Source of the DNA: Pelagibacterales bacterium SAG-MED38
Lineage (GTDB): Bacteria; Pseudomonadota; Alphaproteobacteria; Pelagibacterales; Pelagibacteraceae
Length of the DNA: 45,701 nucleotides
Direction of reading: 5' to 3'
Assembly (NCBI GenBank): GCA_014653585.1
Contig: JACWEH010000008.1
Span: 1-45,701 of the forward strand
This document shows, piece by piece, positions 17,096 through 25,833 of this stretch. The position numbers were made by a program, and so were the translations under genes. Numbering within the stretch: the stretch's first letter is position 1; every line of letters begins with the position of its first letter. The notes under the pieces are model-generated. The model was not told the DNA's origin. It ran no database searches and worked only from the letters and a program-made list of their open reading frames with translations.

Positions 17096-18013
17096 ATGAG
17101 TAAAAAAATTACAATTGGATCAAGAGGTAGTAAGTTAGCTTTACTATATGCTCAAAAAGTAAGAGATAAAATTATCGAAAATACTGATTTTACAGATCAA
17201 GATATTGTTATAAAAAAAATAACTACTAAAGGTGATGAGTTCCAAGATGTGAGATTGTCAGAATTTGGAGGTAAAGGATTATTTTCAAGTAACATTGAAA
17301 AAGAGCTAAAGCATAAAAATATTGATATAGCTGTTCATGCTCTTAAAGACATGCCAGCTTTAGAAACTCAAGGCCTTACTACAGATTCATTTTTAGAAAG
17401 AAACGACCCTAGAGAAATTCTTATTACATTAAGTAAAAAAAGATTAAGTGAACTAAAAATTAATTCTATTATTGGCACTTCTTCTTTTCGAAGAGAATAT
17501 CAAATAAAGAAAATTAGATCAGATATTCAATGTAAACTTATTAGAGGCAACGTTGATACAAGATTAAAAAAATTAAAAGATGGATTATACGATGCTATAA
17601 TTTTATCTTACGCAGGAATTAAATTTTTAGAGTTTGATAGTGAAATTTCAGAAATATTTTCTCCAGAAAAAATTATTCCAAGTGCTGGACAAGGAATAAT
17701 TGCACTCCAATGTAGAGAGGAAGATGAAAAAACAATTTCTATTGTAAAAAAAATAAATCATGATGAAACATTTATGAGAGCGTACAGCGAAAGAAATGTT
17801 TTGAAAGTTTTGGAGGGTGATTGTGAAACAGCTGTTGGAGTTTATTCAAAAATAGAGGGAAGTAAAATTACTTTAGAGGCTGAACTTTTTTCTCTAGACG
17901 GTTTAGAGAGATTTTATGAAAAAAAAACTGGTAGAATAGAAGATTACGGTGAAATAGGTAAAGAAGTTGGTGAAATTTTAAAATTAAAATCTAATAATTC
18001 TTATAAAAGATAA
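17096..18013 (+). CDS. hemC: Porphobilinogen deaminase (hydroxymethylbilane synthase)
   Basis: Polymerises four porphobilinogens into hydroxymethylbilane for heme synthesis. The 305 residues carry ITIGSRGSKLALLYAQ, the substrate-binding VHALKDMP, SSFRREYQIK, RGNVDTRLKKL, SAGQGIIALQC and ERNVLKVLEGDCETAVGVY, whose Cys is the attachment point of the dipyrromethane cofactor. The Cys context is GDC rather than the usual GGC. It is followed by hemD after one base, forming a heme operon with the genes downstream on the same strand. Confidence 0.97.
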   Translation: MSKKITIGSRGSKLALLYAQKVRDKIIENTDFTDQDIVIKKITTKGDEFQDVRLSEFGGKGLFSSNIEKELKHKNIDIAVHALKDMPALETQGLTTDSFLERNDPREILITLSKKRLSELKINSIIGTSSFRREYQIKKIRSDIQCKLIRGNVDTRLKKLKDGLYDAIILSYAGIKFLEFDSEISEIFSPEKIIPSAGQGIIALQCREEDEKTISIVKKINHDETFMRAYSERNVLKVLEGDCETAVGVYSKIEGSKITLEAELFSLDGLERFYEKKTGRIEDYGEIGKEVGEILKLKSNNSYKR

Positions 18014-18014
18014 T

Positions 18015-18714
18015 ATGCGTATTTTGTTAACAAGACCTTTAGAAGATTGTTCTGAAATGATTATTAAACTTCAATCATTGGGTCATCATGTATCTCATCT
18101 CCCGTTATTAAGTGTAGAGAAAATATTTTATGACGAGATTGACTCCACAGATTATAATGGAATCATTTTTACTAGTGCCAATGCTGTAAAATTTTTAAAT
18201 CTCAATGAAATTAATAAGACAATTAAATGTTTTTGTGTTGGAGAAGTTACTGAAAAAAAGGCAAGAAGCGTAGGTTTCCAAAATACAATTTCTGCGGGTG
18301 GAAATGTTTCAAATTTAAAAGAATTAATTATTCAAGACTTTAATCCATCAACTGGAAAGCTACTTTATATAAGTGGAGAAAAAATATCAGTAAATTTAGA
18401 TCAACAATTATTTAATGAAGGTTACAAAATTAAGAGGATAATAAACTACAAAGTTTATCATAATAAAAATTTTAGCGAACAATTTTTTGAAAGAATTAAA
18501 AAAAAATATGCCAGATATTGTTTATATATACTCTCAAAATAGTGCGTATAGTTTTTTGAACTTTATTAGATCTCATCAAATTGAGGGTCTTTGTAAGGAT
18601 ACAAATTTAATGTGTATAGGCGAAAAAACCTCGTCAATATTGAATGAAATTAAATGGAAAAAGATATTTCTTTTTAACCCTGGAGAAGAGGAGTTTTTGT
18701 TATATAAAATTTAG
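18015..18714 (+). CDS. hemD: Uroporphyrinogen-III synthase HemD, apparent frameshift
   Basis: Cyclises hydroxymethylbilane to uroporphyrinogen III. The first frame (18015-18542) begins MRILLTRPLEDCSEMI and has the family elements IIFTSANAVKFL and FCVGEVTEKKARSVGF. It stops after an A9 run at 18498-18506. The second frame continues with DIVYIYSQNSAYSFLNF and NLMCIGEKTSSIL, the expected C-terminal lobe. With eight A the frame is continuous and gives 232 residues, family length. A base-calling error is likely; slippage during transcription on the A9 run is a biological alternative. Its position directly after hemC supports the call despite the low sequence conservation typical of HemD. Confidence 0.88.
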
Positions 18715-18716
18715 TA

Positions 18717-19802
18717 ATGGAAATAATAAATAATTTTTCTGAGATATTTTTATCTGTTTGGAGTAAAGGAATTCTTGGGGTTGATATTTTTCAAATATTG
18801 ATTGGTATTCTTATATTTTTAGTGTTTCTCGTTTTTAGGGGATTAATAAGTAAGTTAGTTATAAAAAAATTAGAAATTATTTCAAAAAGAACTACGAATA
18901 AACTAGACGATACTTTTGTTCGTTCTCTAGAGGGTCCAGCTAGATTTTTACCTATCGTTCTGGGTTTCTTTATAGCGAGCTATTACATGACATTTACATC
19001 TGAAGGCAGAGATATAGTGGATACTATTAATAGAACTTTGATAACGATCTTAATATTTTGGGTTATCCACCAAATAATTGAGCCAGTATCTTATATATTA
19101 AGTGGATTAGATAAACTTTTAACAAGAGAACTTATCGGATGGATAATTAAATCACTAAAAATATTAATTTTTATATTAGGTTTAGCTGCTGTTCTTGAAT
19201 TATGGGGAATAAAAATTGGACCAATTATTGCAGGCTTGGGTTTATTTGGAGTTGCTGTTGCTTTAGGTGCACAAGATTTGTTTAAAAATTTAATATCTGG
19301 AATTTTAGTTTTGGTAGAAAAAAGATTTAAAATCGGAGACTGGATACAGGTAGAAGGAATTATTGAAGGCATAGTTGAAAAAATCGGTTTTAGATCAACT
19401 ACAATAAGAAAGTTTGATAAATCTCTTGCGATCATACCCAATTTTCAATTTGCAGAAAATGCTGTCATTAATAATAGTGCTAAAAATAATTGGGCAATTA
19501 GCTGGATTATAACTCTTCAATATGATTCGACTGTTGATCAATTGAAAACTATTAGAAATGAAATTGAGGACTATATTAATAGCAGTGAAGATTATGACAC
19601 TAAAGTTGGTGTAGCAGTAAGAGTGGATAAATTCTCAGATAGCTCAATTGATATGTATGTTCGTTGTTTTACAAAGTCAAATAGTTGGAATGAGTGGCTG
19701 GCAGTTAAAGAGAGATTGGCAATTGAAATTAAAAACATAGTAGAGAAGAATAAAGCATCTTTTGCATTTCCAAGTTCATCTATTTACATTGAAAAAAAAT
19801 GA
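18717..19802 (+). CDS. MscS-family mechanosensitive channel
   Basis: A protein of 361 residues with four to five membrane helices: about 22-45, 76-95, 105-125, 145-165, and the pore-lining helix 170-195 (IIAGLGLFGVAVALGAQDLF). The last is the Gly/Ala-rich TM3 of MscS. It is followed by the beta domain (LVEKRFKIGDWIQVEGIIEG, IIPNFQFAENAVINN) and a C-terminal alpha/beta domain. It releases solutes under hypo-osmotic shock. It starts two bases after hemD and overlaps yggT by four bases, so it is in the same unit. Confidence 0.95.
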   Translation: MEIINNFSEIFLSVWSKGILGVDIFQILIGILIFLVFLVFRGLISKLVIKKLEIISKRTTNKLDDTFVRSLEGPARFLPIVLGFFIASYYMTFTSEGRDIVDTINRTLITILIFWVIHQIIEPVSYILSGLDKLLTRELIGWIIKSLKILIFILGLAAVLELWGIKIGPIIAGLGLFGVAVALGAQDLFKNLISGILVLVEKRFKIGDWIQVEGIIEGIVEKIGFRSTTIRKFDKSLAIIPNFQFAENAVINNSAKNNWAISWIITLQYDSTVDQLKTIRNEIEDYINSSEDYDTKVGVAVRVDKFSDSSIDMYVRCFTKSNSWNEWLAVKERLAIEIKNIVEKNKASFAFPSSSIYIEKK

Positions 19803-20089
19803 TAGCTATTTTTTATTTGGCTTTACAAATTTTAAAGCTTTACTCTTATGTAGTTATTGCCAATGTAATTATAAGTTGGTTGATTGCATTTAATATATTG
19901 AATACTCAAAATAGATTTGTTTATTCAATTTTAGAGTTAACTTATCGCCTAACAGATCCATTTTTAATTAGAATAAGACGTTTTTTACCTAATTTAGGAT
20001 CTTTAGATATTTCACCCATAATATTACTTCTATTGATTTGGTTTATAGAAATGTGTATGAAACTCTACATCGCACCCTTAATATTTTAG
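19799..20089 (+). CDS. YggT family membrane protein
   Basis: The 96 residues form two membrane helices separated by the family loop ILELTYRLTDPFLIRIRRFL and PNLGSLDISPIILLLLIW. YggT proteins are small inner-membrane proteins linked to osmotic or cation tolerance in some bacteria, though the mechanism is unknown. The ATG overlaps the stop of the mechanosensitive channel (ATGA), consistent with a shared osmotic theme. folD starts four bases further on. Confidence 0.93.
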   Translation: MIAIFYLALQILKLYSYVVIANVIISWLIAFNILNTQNRFVYSILELTYRLTDPFLIRIRRFLPNLGSLDISPIILLLLIWFIEMCMKLYIAPLIF

Positions 20090-20093
20090 ACTT

Positions 20094-20939
20094 ATGATTT
20101 TAATAGATGGAAAAAAAGCAGCAGCTGAATTAAGAGAAGAACTTAGAAAAGAAGTAATTGAATTAAAAAATAAACATAACAAAGTTCCAGGCTTAACAGT
20201 TATATTGATTGGAGATCTTACACCCAGCCAGATATATGTAAGAAATAAGGAGAAGTCAGCAAAAGAGGTAGGATTAAAATCTGAAGTAGTTAAATATCCA
20301 GACTCTGTAGAAGAGAAAGTTATCTTAGATAAAATTGATGAGTTGAACAAAGAAGATAGCGTCTCAGGTATTTTGGTTCAGTTACCTTTACCAAATCATA
20401 TAGACAAACAAAAGATTATAGAGGCAATTGACCCATCTAAAGATGTAGATGGATTCCATCCAATGAATGTTGGAAACCTTTCGTCAGGCTATGAAAGTTC
20501 TGTCCCGTGTACTCCATTAGGTTGTTATTTGTTAATTAAAAAAATTGAGCCAAACTTAAATGGAAAAAAAGCAGTAATAGTTGGAAGATCAAATTTAAAT
20601 GGTAAACCAATGACACAACTTCTTTTAAAAGAAAATTGCACAGTTACAATTACTCACTCAAAAACAAAAGACCTCAAAGCCGAATGTTTGGAAGCAGATA
20701 TTCTTGTTGCAGCCGTTGGTATACCTGAACTTGTTAAGGGAGACTGGGTAAAAAAAGATGCAATTGTAATTGATGTGGGTATCAATAAAACAGACAAGGG
20801 TATCGTTGGAGATGTTGCTTTTGATGAAGTTTCAAAAAGTGCCAAAGCTTTGACGCCAGTTCCAGGTGGTGTAGGTCCAATGACAATCGCATGTTTATTA
20901 AAAAATACCGTAGAGTGTTTCAAAAGATCGCAACTTTAA
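20094..20939 (+). CDS. folD: Bifunctional methylene-THF dehydrogenase/methenyl-THF cyclohydrolase FolD
   Basis: Interconverts 5,10-methylene- and 10-formyl-tetrahydrofolate, central to one-carbon metabolism and supplying PurH. The 281 residues show LIGDLTPSQIYVRNKEKSAK (catalytic Lys region), SGILVQLPLPNHID, KDVDGFHPMNVG, PCTPLGCYLLIK, VIVGRSNLNGKPMTQLLL, IVIDVGIN and TPVPGGVGPMTIACLLKNT. All hallmark segments are intact and the length is normal. Confidence 0.97.
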   Translation: MILIDGKKAAAELREELRKEVIELKNKHNKVPGLTVILIGDLTPSQIYVRNKEKSAKEVGLKSEVVKYPDSVEEKVILDKIDELNKEDSVSGILVQLPLPNHIDKQKIIEAIDPSKDVDGFHPMNVGNLSSGYESSVPCTPLGCYLLIKKIEPNLNGKKAVIVGRSNLNGKPMTQLLLKENCTVTITHSKTKDLKAECLEADILVAAVGIPELVKGDWVKKDAIVIDVGINKTDKGIVGDVAFDEVSKSAKALTPVPGGVGPMTIACLLKNTVECFKRSQL

Positions 20940-20960
20940 AGTTACAACCTATTAAATTTT

Positions 20961-21185
20961 TTGATAATTTATGGTGTGAAGAAACCTAAATATCCTTATA
21001 GAATTGCAATTGTATTTTTGATTTTAACAGTCCCTACTATTGGAGCAACCCAACTGGGATGGTACTTATATGATCAACAAACAGGTTTTGATTATGGTAT
21101 GATAGTTGGTACATTTTCAGTTATATATGCTGCTTGGTTAATGTATGAAAAAAATTGGAGAGAAGAGGAAGAGGATGAGGATTAG
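20961..21185 (+). CDS. Small two-helix membrane protein, unknown
   Basis: Up to 74 residues with two hydrophobic helices (about 15-34 and 43-62) and a strikingly acidic tail REEEEDED. I do not recognise it. The start is uncertain: TTG 20961 or GTG 20976 (VKKPKYPYRIAIVF), neither with a clear ribosome site. It lies four bases before the SHOCT protein gene, so the two small membrane proteins may be expressed together. Confidence 0.65.
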   Translation: MIIYGVKKPKYPYRIAIVFLILTVPTIGATQLGWYLYDQQTGFDYGMIVGTFSVIYAAWLMYEKNWREEEEDED

Positions 21186-21188
21186 ATT

Positions 21189-21455
21189 ATGGAAAAATTA
21201 ATTTTTTTTGGTTTAGTAATTCCAATTTTCCTTTTCGTTTTATATTTGGGTGGTACAGCCATTATGACCGGTTTTAGTGCCAAAGAAGCTAATAGAAAAA
21301 TTAAAGATGAAGACAAAGATAATATTTCTCCTGACCAACTCAATGATGATCAATCTTTAAGTGAGCAGCTTGAAAAACTTAATAAATTAAAAGAGACTGG
21401 TGTTTTGACACAAGAAGAATTTGAGAAGGCCAAAAATAAATTACTAAACAATTAG
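21189..21455 (+). CDS. SHOCT domain membrane protein
   Basis: The 88 residues have one N-terminal membrane helix (about 4-27), a charged linker and a C-terminal SHOCT motif (LEKLNKLKETGVLTQEEFEK then AKNKLL). SHOCT is a short helical oligomerisation module found at protein ends. No specific function can be given. It converges on the transporter gene with one base between the stops. Confidence 0.8.
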   Translation: MEKLIFFGLVIPIFLFVLYLGGTAIMTGFSAKEANRKIKDEDKDNISPDQLNDDQSLSEQLEKLNKLKETGVLTQEEFEKAKNKLLNN

Positions 21456-21456
21456 A

Positions 21457-22350
21457 TTACTTTGTTAGTAATAATAAAGTTGCCCCTGTTATAAATATTA
21501 AAATCCCCATAATCTCGATAAAGGTTATATTTTCCTTAAAAAGGTATTTGGATGAAATATAACTAAAAAATATTTCAATTTGACCAACTGCTCTTACAAA
21601 AGAAGCCTGAATTAAAGTGAACGCAAAAAACCAAGATAATGTAGCTAAAAAACCAGCCAATCCTGTTAAACAAATTTCAAATTTATTATCATAAAATTTT
21701 TTGAATTCTGATTTTTCAAAAATTAGAAGATAAGCCGTCACTGTTGTAGTTTGAATTATCAAAGCAAAAAAAACTGTTGTAAGTGCTTTATCAAAATTAG
21801 AAGAAAAATTTTCAAGTGATAGTGCTGCGGCTCTAAAATAGACAACACTAAGACCCAATAAAAGACCTGCACCTAATCCAATGAGTGTTACTTTTGAAAA
21901 AAAATTTTTAAGAAATAATTTCACGTCTTTAATCGTTATTACAATTACTCCAATAGTAGCCACTATTATTCCAATAATTCCAAATAAATTTAATTTGTCT
22001 TTCAGCAAAATATATTCAAATATAGCAATTTGAATTACTTCTGTTTTGCTCAATGACGTACCAACAACAAAATTTGAAAATCTGAAAAGATATAATAGTG
22101 TAATTGTAAACGTAACTTGTAAAATGGATCCTAAAAAAGTGTAAAAAATAAAATTAGTTTGATTCAGAACTTCTGGGACAACATCTAAATTATGAAAAAT
22201 AAAAAATAATAAAAATGCAAATGGTAAAGCAAAAGCAAACCTAACATATGCCGAGGCAACTAATGAAAGATTTTTATTTAATTTTTTTTGTAAAGACGTT
22301 CTTAGATTTTGAAAAAAAGCTGCTAAAATTGTAAAGATAACCCAATTCAT
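21457..22350 (-). CDS. EamA/DMT-superfamily transporter
   Basis: An inner-membrane protein of 297 residues with about ten helices in two EamA repeats. The second repeat begins near residue 150 (LIGLGAGLLLGLSVVYFRAA) and ends with EIMGILIFITGATLLLLTK. The family exports or imports small metabolites, and the substrate cannot be read from sequence. ATG 22350 is chosen since MNWVIFTILAAFFQNLRTSL matches the usual short N-terminus of the family. Confidence 0.88.
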   Translation of the reverse strand: MNWVIFTILAAFFQNLRTSLQKKLNKNLSLVASAYVRFAFALPFAFLLFFIFHNLDVVPEVLNQTNFIFYTFLGSILQVTFTITLLYLFRFSNFVVGTSLSKTEVIQIAIFEYILLKDKLNLFGIIGIIVATIGVIVITIKDVKLFLKNFFSKVTLIGLGAGLLLGLSVVYFRAAALSLENFSSNFDKALTTVFFALIIQTTTVTAYLLIFEKSEFKKFYDNKFEICLTGLAGFLATLSWFFAFTLIQASFVRAVGQIEIFFSYISSKYLFKENITFIEIMGILIFITGATLLLLTK

Positions 22351-22407
22351 AAATTTATTTAGACCAAAGTTTTAATAGAATTAACTACTTAGTTGTATCT
22401 AAAAAAA

Positions 22408-23472
22408 CTACTTTTTTTCCATTAACCAAAGAGCATCTGCACTTAAAAAGTAAATTTTCCCATTACTTGGATGTACTTGAACATCCCTTATTCTTCCAAT
22501 TTTATCCTTAAAAATAATATCTTCCCTCACATTTGAAGTGTCATCAAATATTAATTTTCTTAACGATTTGTCTTTAAGCGAGGTAATAAGGGCATGTCCA
22601 TTCCACTCATTAAATTCTTTACCTTTATAGATTGTTATCGCGCTTGTTGCGATAGACGGAACCCAATAATGTATTGCTTTTGTAAACCCCGGTTTCCATT
22701 TAGGCCCGATTGGAATACCCGAATAGTTTGTTCCACCCCATCCTAAAATCTTCCATCCATAGTTTTCACCTATTTTTGCCTCACCAAACCAATCACCCCC
22801 TCTAGCTCCATGATTGCTCATATAAATTTTTCCGTCATATGGAGACAAAGTTAAACCTTGAGGATTTCTGATTCCAATTTGATAAATTTCTGGAAGCCAA
22901 TCGGATTTACCTTGAAATTTTGGATTATCTTTTGGGATACTTCCGTCAATATTAATTCTAATAATACTGCCAGGATGTTTAGTAGGATCTTGTGCAATCA
23001 TACCCTCTCCTCTTTCACCAGCAGATGCAAACAGAAAATCATCTTTTATAGCTAAACGTGATCCAAAATGATATCCAGAGTTAATAGGTGGATTTGCTTG
23101 AAAAATATTTTTAAATATAAAATCTTTTTTGTTAAATTTTGATTTTGCTATTGAAGTGCTTGTTTTTCCATCACCCCTATTTTCAGAATATGAAATATAT
23201 ACAAAATTGTTTTTATAAAGAACATCTAACAAACCACCTTGGCCATGCTCTAAAAAATTAAGGTTATGATTAATATTAGAAATTTTTTTTGTGTTTAGAT
23301 TAATTAATTTGATTGATCCACTTTTCTCTGTGATCAATAACTCATTATTATTAATAAAAGTTGAACCCCAAGGACCTTTCAAATCGATAATTTTTTTAAA
23401 ATTAAATTCTTCCGCAACCAAATTGGTTGCTACAAATAAAACTAAGAATATTGTTACGACTATGCTTTTCAC
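22408..23472 (-). CDS. PQQ-dependent sugar dehydrogenase-like (soluble aldose dehydrogenase) protein
   Basis: A secreted six-bladed beta-propeller of the glucose/sorbosone dehydrogenase family. From GTG 23472 it has a signal peptide (VKSIVVTIFLVLFVATNLVA). Landmarks are KSGSIKLINL, NFLEHGQGGLLDVLY (catalytic His region), SAGERGEGMIAQDP, GSIIRINIDGSIPKDNP, IGIRNPQGLTLSP, MSNHGARGGDWFGEAKIGEN and YGWKILGWG. It is about 354 residues, like YliI-type enzymes. The GTG is preferred over the ATG at 23502 because it directly follows the SDR stop by one base and gives a clean signal peptide. PQQ synthesis genes are not in the window. Confidence 0.88.
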   Translation of the reverse strand: MKSIVVTIFLVLFVATNLVAEEFNFKKIIDLKGPWGSTFINNNELLITEKSGSIKLINLNTKKISNINHNLNFLEHGQGGLLDVLYKNNFVYISYSENRGDGKTSTSIAKSKFNKKDFIFKNIFQANPPINSGYHFGSRLAIKDDFLFASAGERGEGMIAQDPTKHPGSIIRINIDGSIPKDNPKFQGKSDWLPEIYQIGIRNPQGLTLSPYDGKIYMSNHGARGGDWFGEAKIGENYGWKILGWGGTNYSGIPIGPKWKPGFTKAIHYWVPSIATSAITIYKGKEFNEWNGHALITSLKDKSLRKLIFDDTSNVREDIIFKDKIGRIRDVQVHPSNGKIYFLSADALWLMEKK

Positions 23473-23473
23473 T

Positions 23474-24184
23474 TTAGGAAAGTTTTGATCTGCCGCCATC
23501 AACAGCTATAATCTGACCGGTAACCCAAGAGCTATCGTCAGTAATAAGAAACTTTGCCAGTGAAGCTGAGTCTTTACCTTCACCTAACCTCTTTAAAGGA
23601 TGTGCTTTAGCTATCCCATCCGCTAACGCTTTATTTTTTAACATTGGTTCTGCAATTTTTGAATTTGTTAAGCTTGGAGCAATACAGTTTACTCTTATAT
23701 TTGGTGCAAATTCTGCAGCTAAAGAAACTGTCAATCCCTCAACAGCCGCTTTTGTAGATGCTATTATTGCGTGATTAGTAAATCCTCTTTGAGCAGCTAC
23801 AGTTGAAAATAGAACTACTGATCCTTTATTTTTTTTTAAACTTTCTTGATAACCTTTAATGACCTCAACTGCTGAATAGAGATTTAATTTCATACACTTA
23901 TCAAAATCTTCTTCTGTAACCATCCTTAAAGGTTTTAAATCTATAGAACCTACACAGTAAGCAACACCTTTAACTTCTTGAATGTCATTTTTAACTTTTT
24001 CTATAAAACCGTTTTCCAAAACATTAGCTATTGTAAAAGTACAACCTAATTTATCAGAAATATTCTTTGTTTCGGTTTCGCTTCTCCCAACTAAATGCAC
24101 ATTAAATCCTGAATTTACCATTTGTTCGGCCAAGCTAGATCCAATTGAACCTGTCGCACCAAAAATTAGATATTTTTCTGACAT
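23474..24184 (-). CDS. SDR-family protein lacking the catalytic tyrosine
   Basis: A Rossmann-fold short-chain dehydrogenase/reductase homologue of 236 residues. The cofactor loop GATGSIGSSLAE is at residues 9-20, the Asn of the core at NLYSAVEV, and Ser-127 at VVLFSTVAAQRG. Lys-145 is in place (NHAIIASTKAAVEGL), but the residue four before it is Ile, where the family has Tyr (YxxxK). The end VTGQIIAVDGGRS is classical. Classical redox catalysis is therefore doubtful; a related atypical group exists near photolyase genes in other bacteria (recalled, not checked). It is divergent from the photolyase-family gene across 27 bases. Confidence 0.88.
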   Translation of the reverse strand: MSEKYLIFGATGSIGSSLAEQMVNSGFNVHLVGRSETETKNISDKLGCTFTIANVLENGFIEKVKNDIQEVKGVAYCVGSIDLKPLRMVTEEDFDKCMKLNLYSAVEVIKGYQESLKKNKGSVVLFSTVAAQRGFTNHAIIASTKAAVEGLTVSLAAEFAPNIRVNCIAPSLTNSKIAEPMLKNKALADGIAKAHPLKRLGEGKDSASLAKFLITDDSSWVTGQIIAVDGGRSKLS

Positions 24185-24211
24185 AAAAAATTTTATTAGT
24201 TATATTTAGCT

Positions 24212-25702
24212 ATGAACTTATTCTTTATACTGGGAAATCAATTATTTCCATCAAAATACTTAGATCGCTTCAAAAAAGACCATCTATTTTTCATGGCTGA
24301 AGATTATGAATTGTGTACTTATGAAAAGCATCATAAACAAAAGATACTTCTTTTCTTATCTTCCATGCGGTCACATGCTGAAAGTCTTAAAAAGGATAAA
24401 TTTAAATTAGAATATATTAAAATTGAAGACAAAGAATTTAAGGATGATTATTTAAAGAAATTAAAGAAAGTTATAATTTCAAAAAAGATAAAAGAAATTT
24501 CAAGCTTTGAGGTTGAGGATAAATTTTTTGAAAAAAAAATAAATCAATTCATTAAAAAAGAAAAAATAAAGTGGAATATTATACAAACTCCAATGTTTTT
24601 AAATTCGAGAGAGGAATTTAAACAATATTTATCGAAATCAAAAAAACCCTTTATGGCAACCTTTTATAAGGATGTTAGAAAAAAATCAGGAATATTAATA
24701 GGCTCAGATGGAAACCCAATAGGAGGTAAATGGAGCTTTGATGAGGATAATAGAAATAAATTACCAAAAAATATTTCTATTCCAAAATTTCCAAAAATTA
24801 ATGAAACAAACCACACAAAAAAATTAAAACCAATTATTGAGAAATTATTTAAGGATCATCCTGGTAAAACAGACAATTTTTGGCATGCAACAGAATATAA
24901 TGACGTCATTAAGCTTTTAAATTTTTTTATAAAAGAAAAATCGAATTTATTTGGCGATTATGAAGATGCAGTTGACCAAAAGGATAATATTTTATTTCAT
25001 AGTGCTTTAAGTCCTTATATTAACTTAGGTCTGATCACACCTGAGTTGATTATCAAAAAAGTTCTCGACTTTCATAAAAGTAAAAAAATTAAATTGAATT
25101 CTTTAGAAGGTTACATACGCCAAGTAATTGGTTGGAGAGAATTTATGAGAGGAATTTACCAAAGTTACTCGAATGAGATGGAAACTGGAAATTTTTTTAA
25201 TCAAAATAAAAAAATGAAAAAATCCTGGTATGATGGAACAACTGGTTTACCACCACTCGATTATGCAATTAAAAATGCGCTTAACCACGGATGGTCTCAT
25301 CACATTGAAAGACTGATGATTTTATCCAACATCATGAACCTTTGCGAAATAAAACCTGTTATGGTTTACAAATGGTTTATGGAAATGTTTGTAGACTCCT
25401 CTGACTGGGTTATGGTCCCTAATGTTTATGGAATGGGATTATTCAGTGATGGTGGGATATTTGCAACCAAACCTTATATCTGTGGATCTGCTTATTTTAT
25501 GAAAATGATGGATTTTAAAAAAGGAGACTGGTGTAATACAATGGATGGTCTTTATTGGAGATTTATTGACCGAAATAGAAAATTTTTTTTGAAAAATCCT
25601 AGGTTATCCATGATGGTTAGAATTTTTGATAAAATGAAAACTGATAGGAAAAAATTAATTCTTCCTGCTGCAGAAAAATTTATTAAACAAAACACAGTTT
25701 AG
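24212..25702 (+). CDS. Photolyase/cryptochrome of the FeS-BCP (PhrB/PhrA-related) family, CxxC ligand pair missing
   Basis: A protein of 496 residues of the prokaryotic (6-4)-photolyase/cryptochrome group. It starts with the group's FILGNQLFPS and has LLFLSSMRSHAESLK, FHSALSPYINLGLITPEL, VIGWREFMRGIY, WSHHIERLMILSNIMNLCEI, KWFMEMFVDSSDWVMVPNVY and GGIFATKPYICGSAYF. Family members bind FAD and normally a 4Fe-4S cluster through four Cys. Here only Cys-378 and perhaps Cys-441 are at ligand-like positions. The usual YCxxC pair is replaced by DFKKG (434-438), and the loop is short. Cluster binding is therefore unlikely. DUF2256 follows with a one-base overlap, a known neighbour of this family. Confidence 0.9.
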   Translation: MNLFFILGNQLFPSKYLDRFKKDHLFFMAEDYELCTYEKHHKQKILLFLSSMRSHAESLKKDKFKLEYIKIEDKEFKDDYLKKLKKVIISKKIKEISSFEVEDKFFEKKINQFIKKEKIKWNIIQTPMFLNSREEFKQYLSKSKKPFMATFYKDVRKKSGILIGSDGNPIGGKWSFDEDNRNKLPKNISIPKFPKINETNHTKKLKPIIEKLFKDHPGKTDNFWHATEYNDVIKLLNFFIKEKSNLFGDYEDAVDQKDNILFHSALSPYINLGLITPELIIKKVLDFHKSKKIKLNSLEGYIRQVIGWREFMRGIYQSYSNEMETGNFFNQNKKMKKSWYDGTTGLPPLDYAIKNALNHGWSHHIERLMILSNIMNLCEIKPVMVYKWFMEMFVDSSDWVMVPNVYGMGLFSDGGIFATKPYICGSAYFMKMMDFKKGDWCNTMDGLYWRFIDRNRKFFLKNPRLSMMVRIFDKMKTDRKKLILPAAEKFIKQNTV

Positions 25703-25833
25703 TGAGAAAAGAAAATCTTCCTTTTAAAATCTGTATTATTTGTAAAAGACCTTTCACTTGGAGAAAAAAATGGAAGCTGAATTGGGAGAGGGTTAAGTAT
25801 TGTTCAAAAAGATGTTCTAGCAAAAAAATATGA
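25702..25833 (+). CDS. DUF2256 small zinc-finger-like protein
   Basis: A 43-residue protein starting at GTG 25702, whose first base is the last base of the photolyase stop. The Cys pattern is CIICKRPFTWRKKWKLNWE followed by KYCSKRC, that is CxxC plus CxxxC around an aromatic/basic core. This is the DUF2256 signature, whose genes are typically next to cryptochrome/photolyase genes. Zinc binding is likely from the Cys spacing; function is unknown. It ends inside the next gene (ATGA overlap), so translation of the three genes is coupled. Confidence 0.85.
   Translation: MRKENLPFKICIICKRPFTWRKKWKLNWERVKYCSKRCSSKKI

Noticed and set aside
23473..23502. ATG start at 23502 for the PQQ-type dehydrogenase
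   Set aside because: It lies inside the SDR gene and adds ten non-signal residues; GTG 23472, one base after the SDR stop, gives a clean signal peptide.
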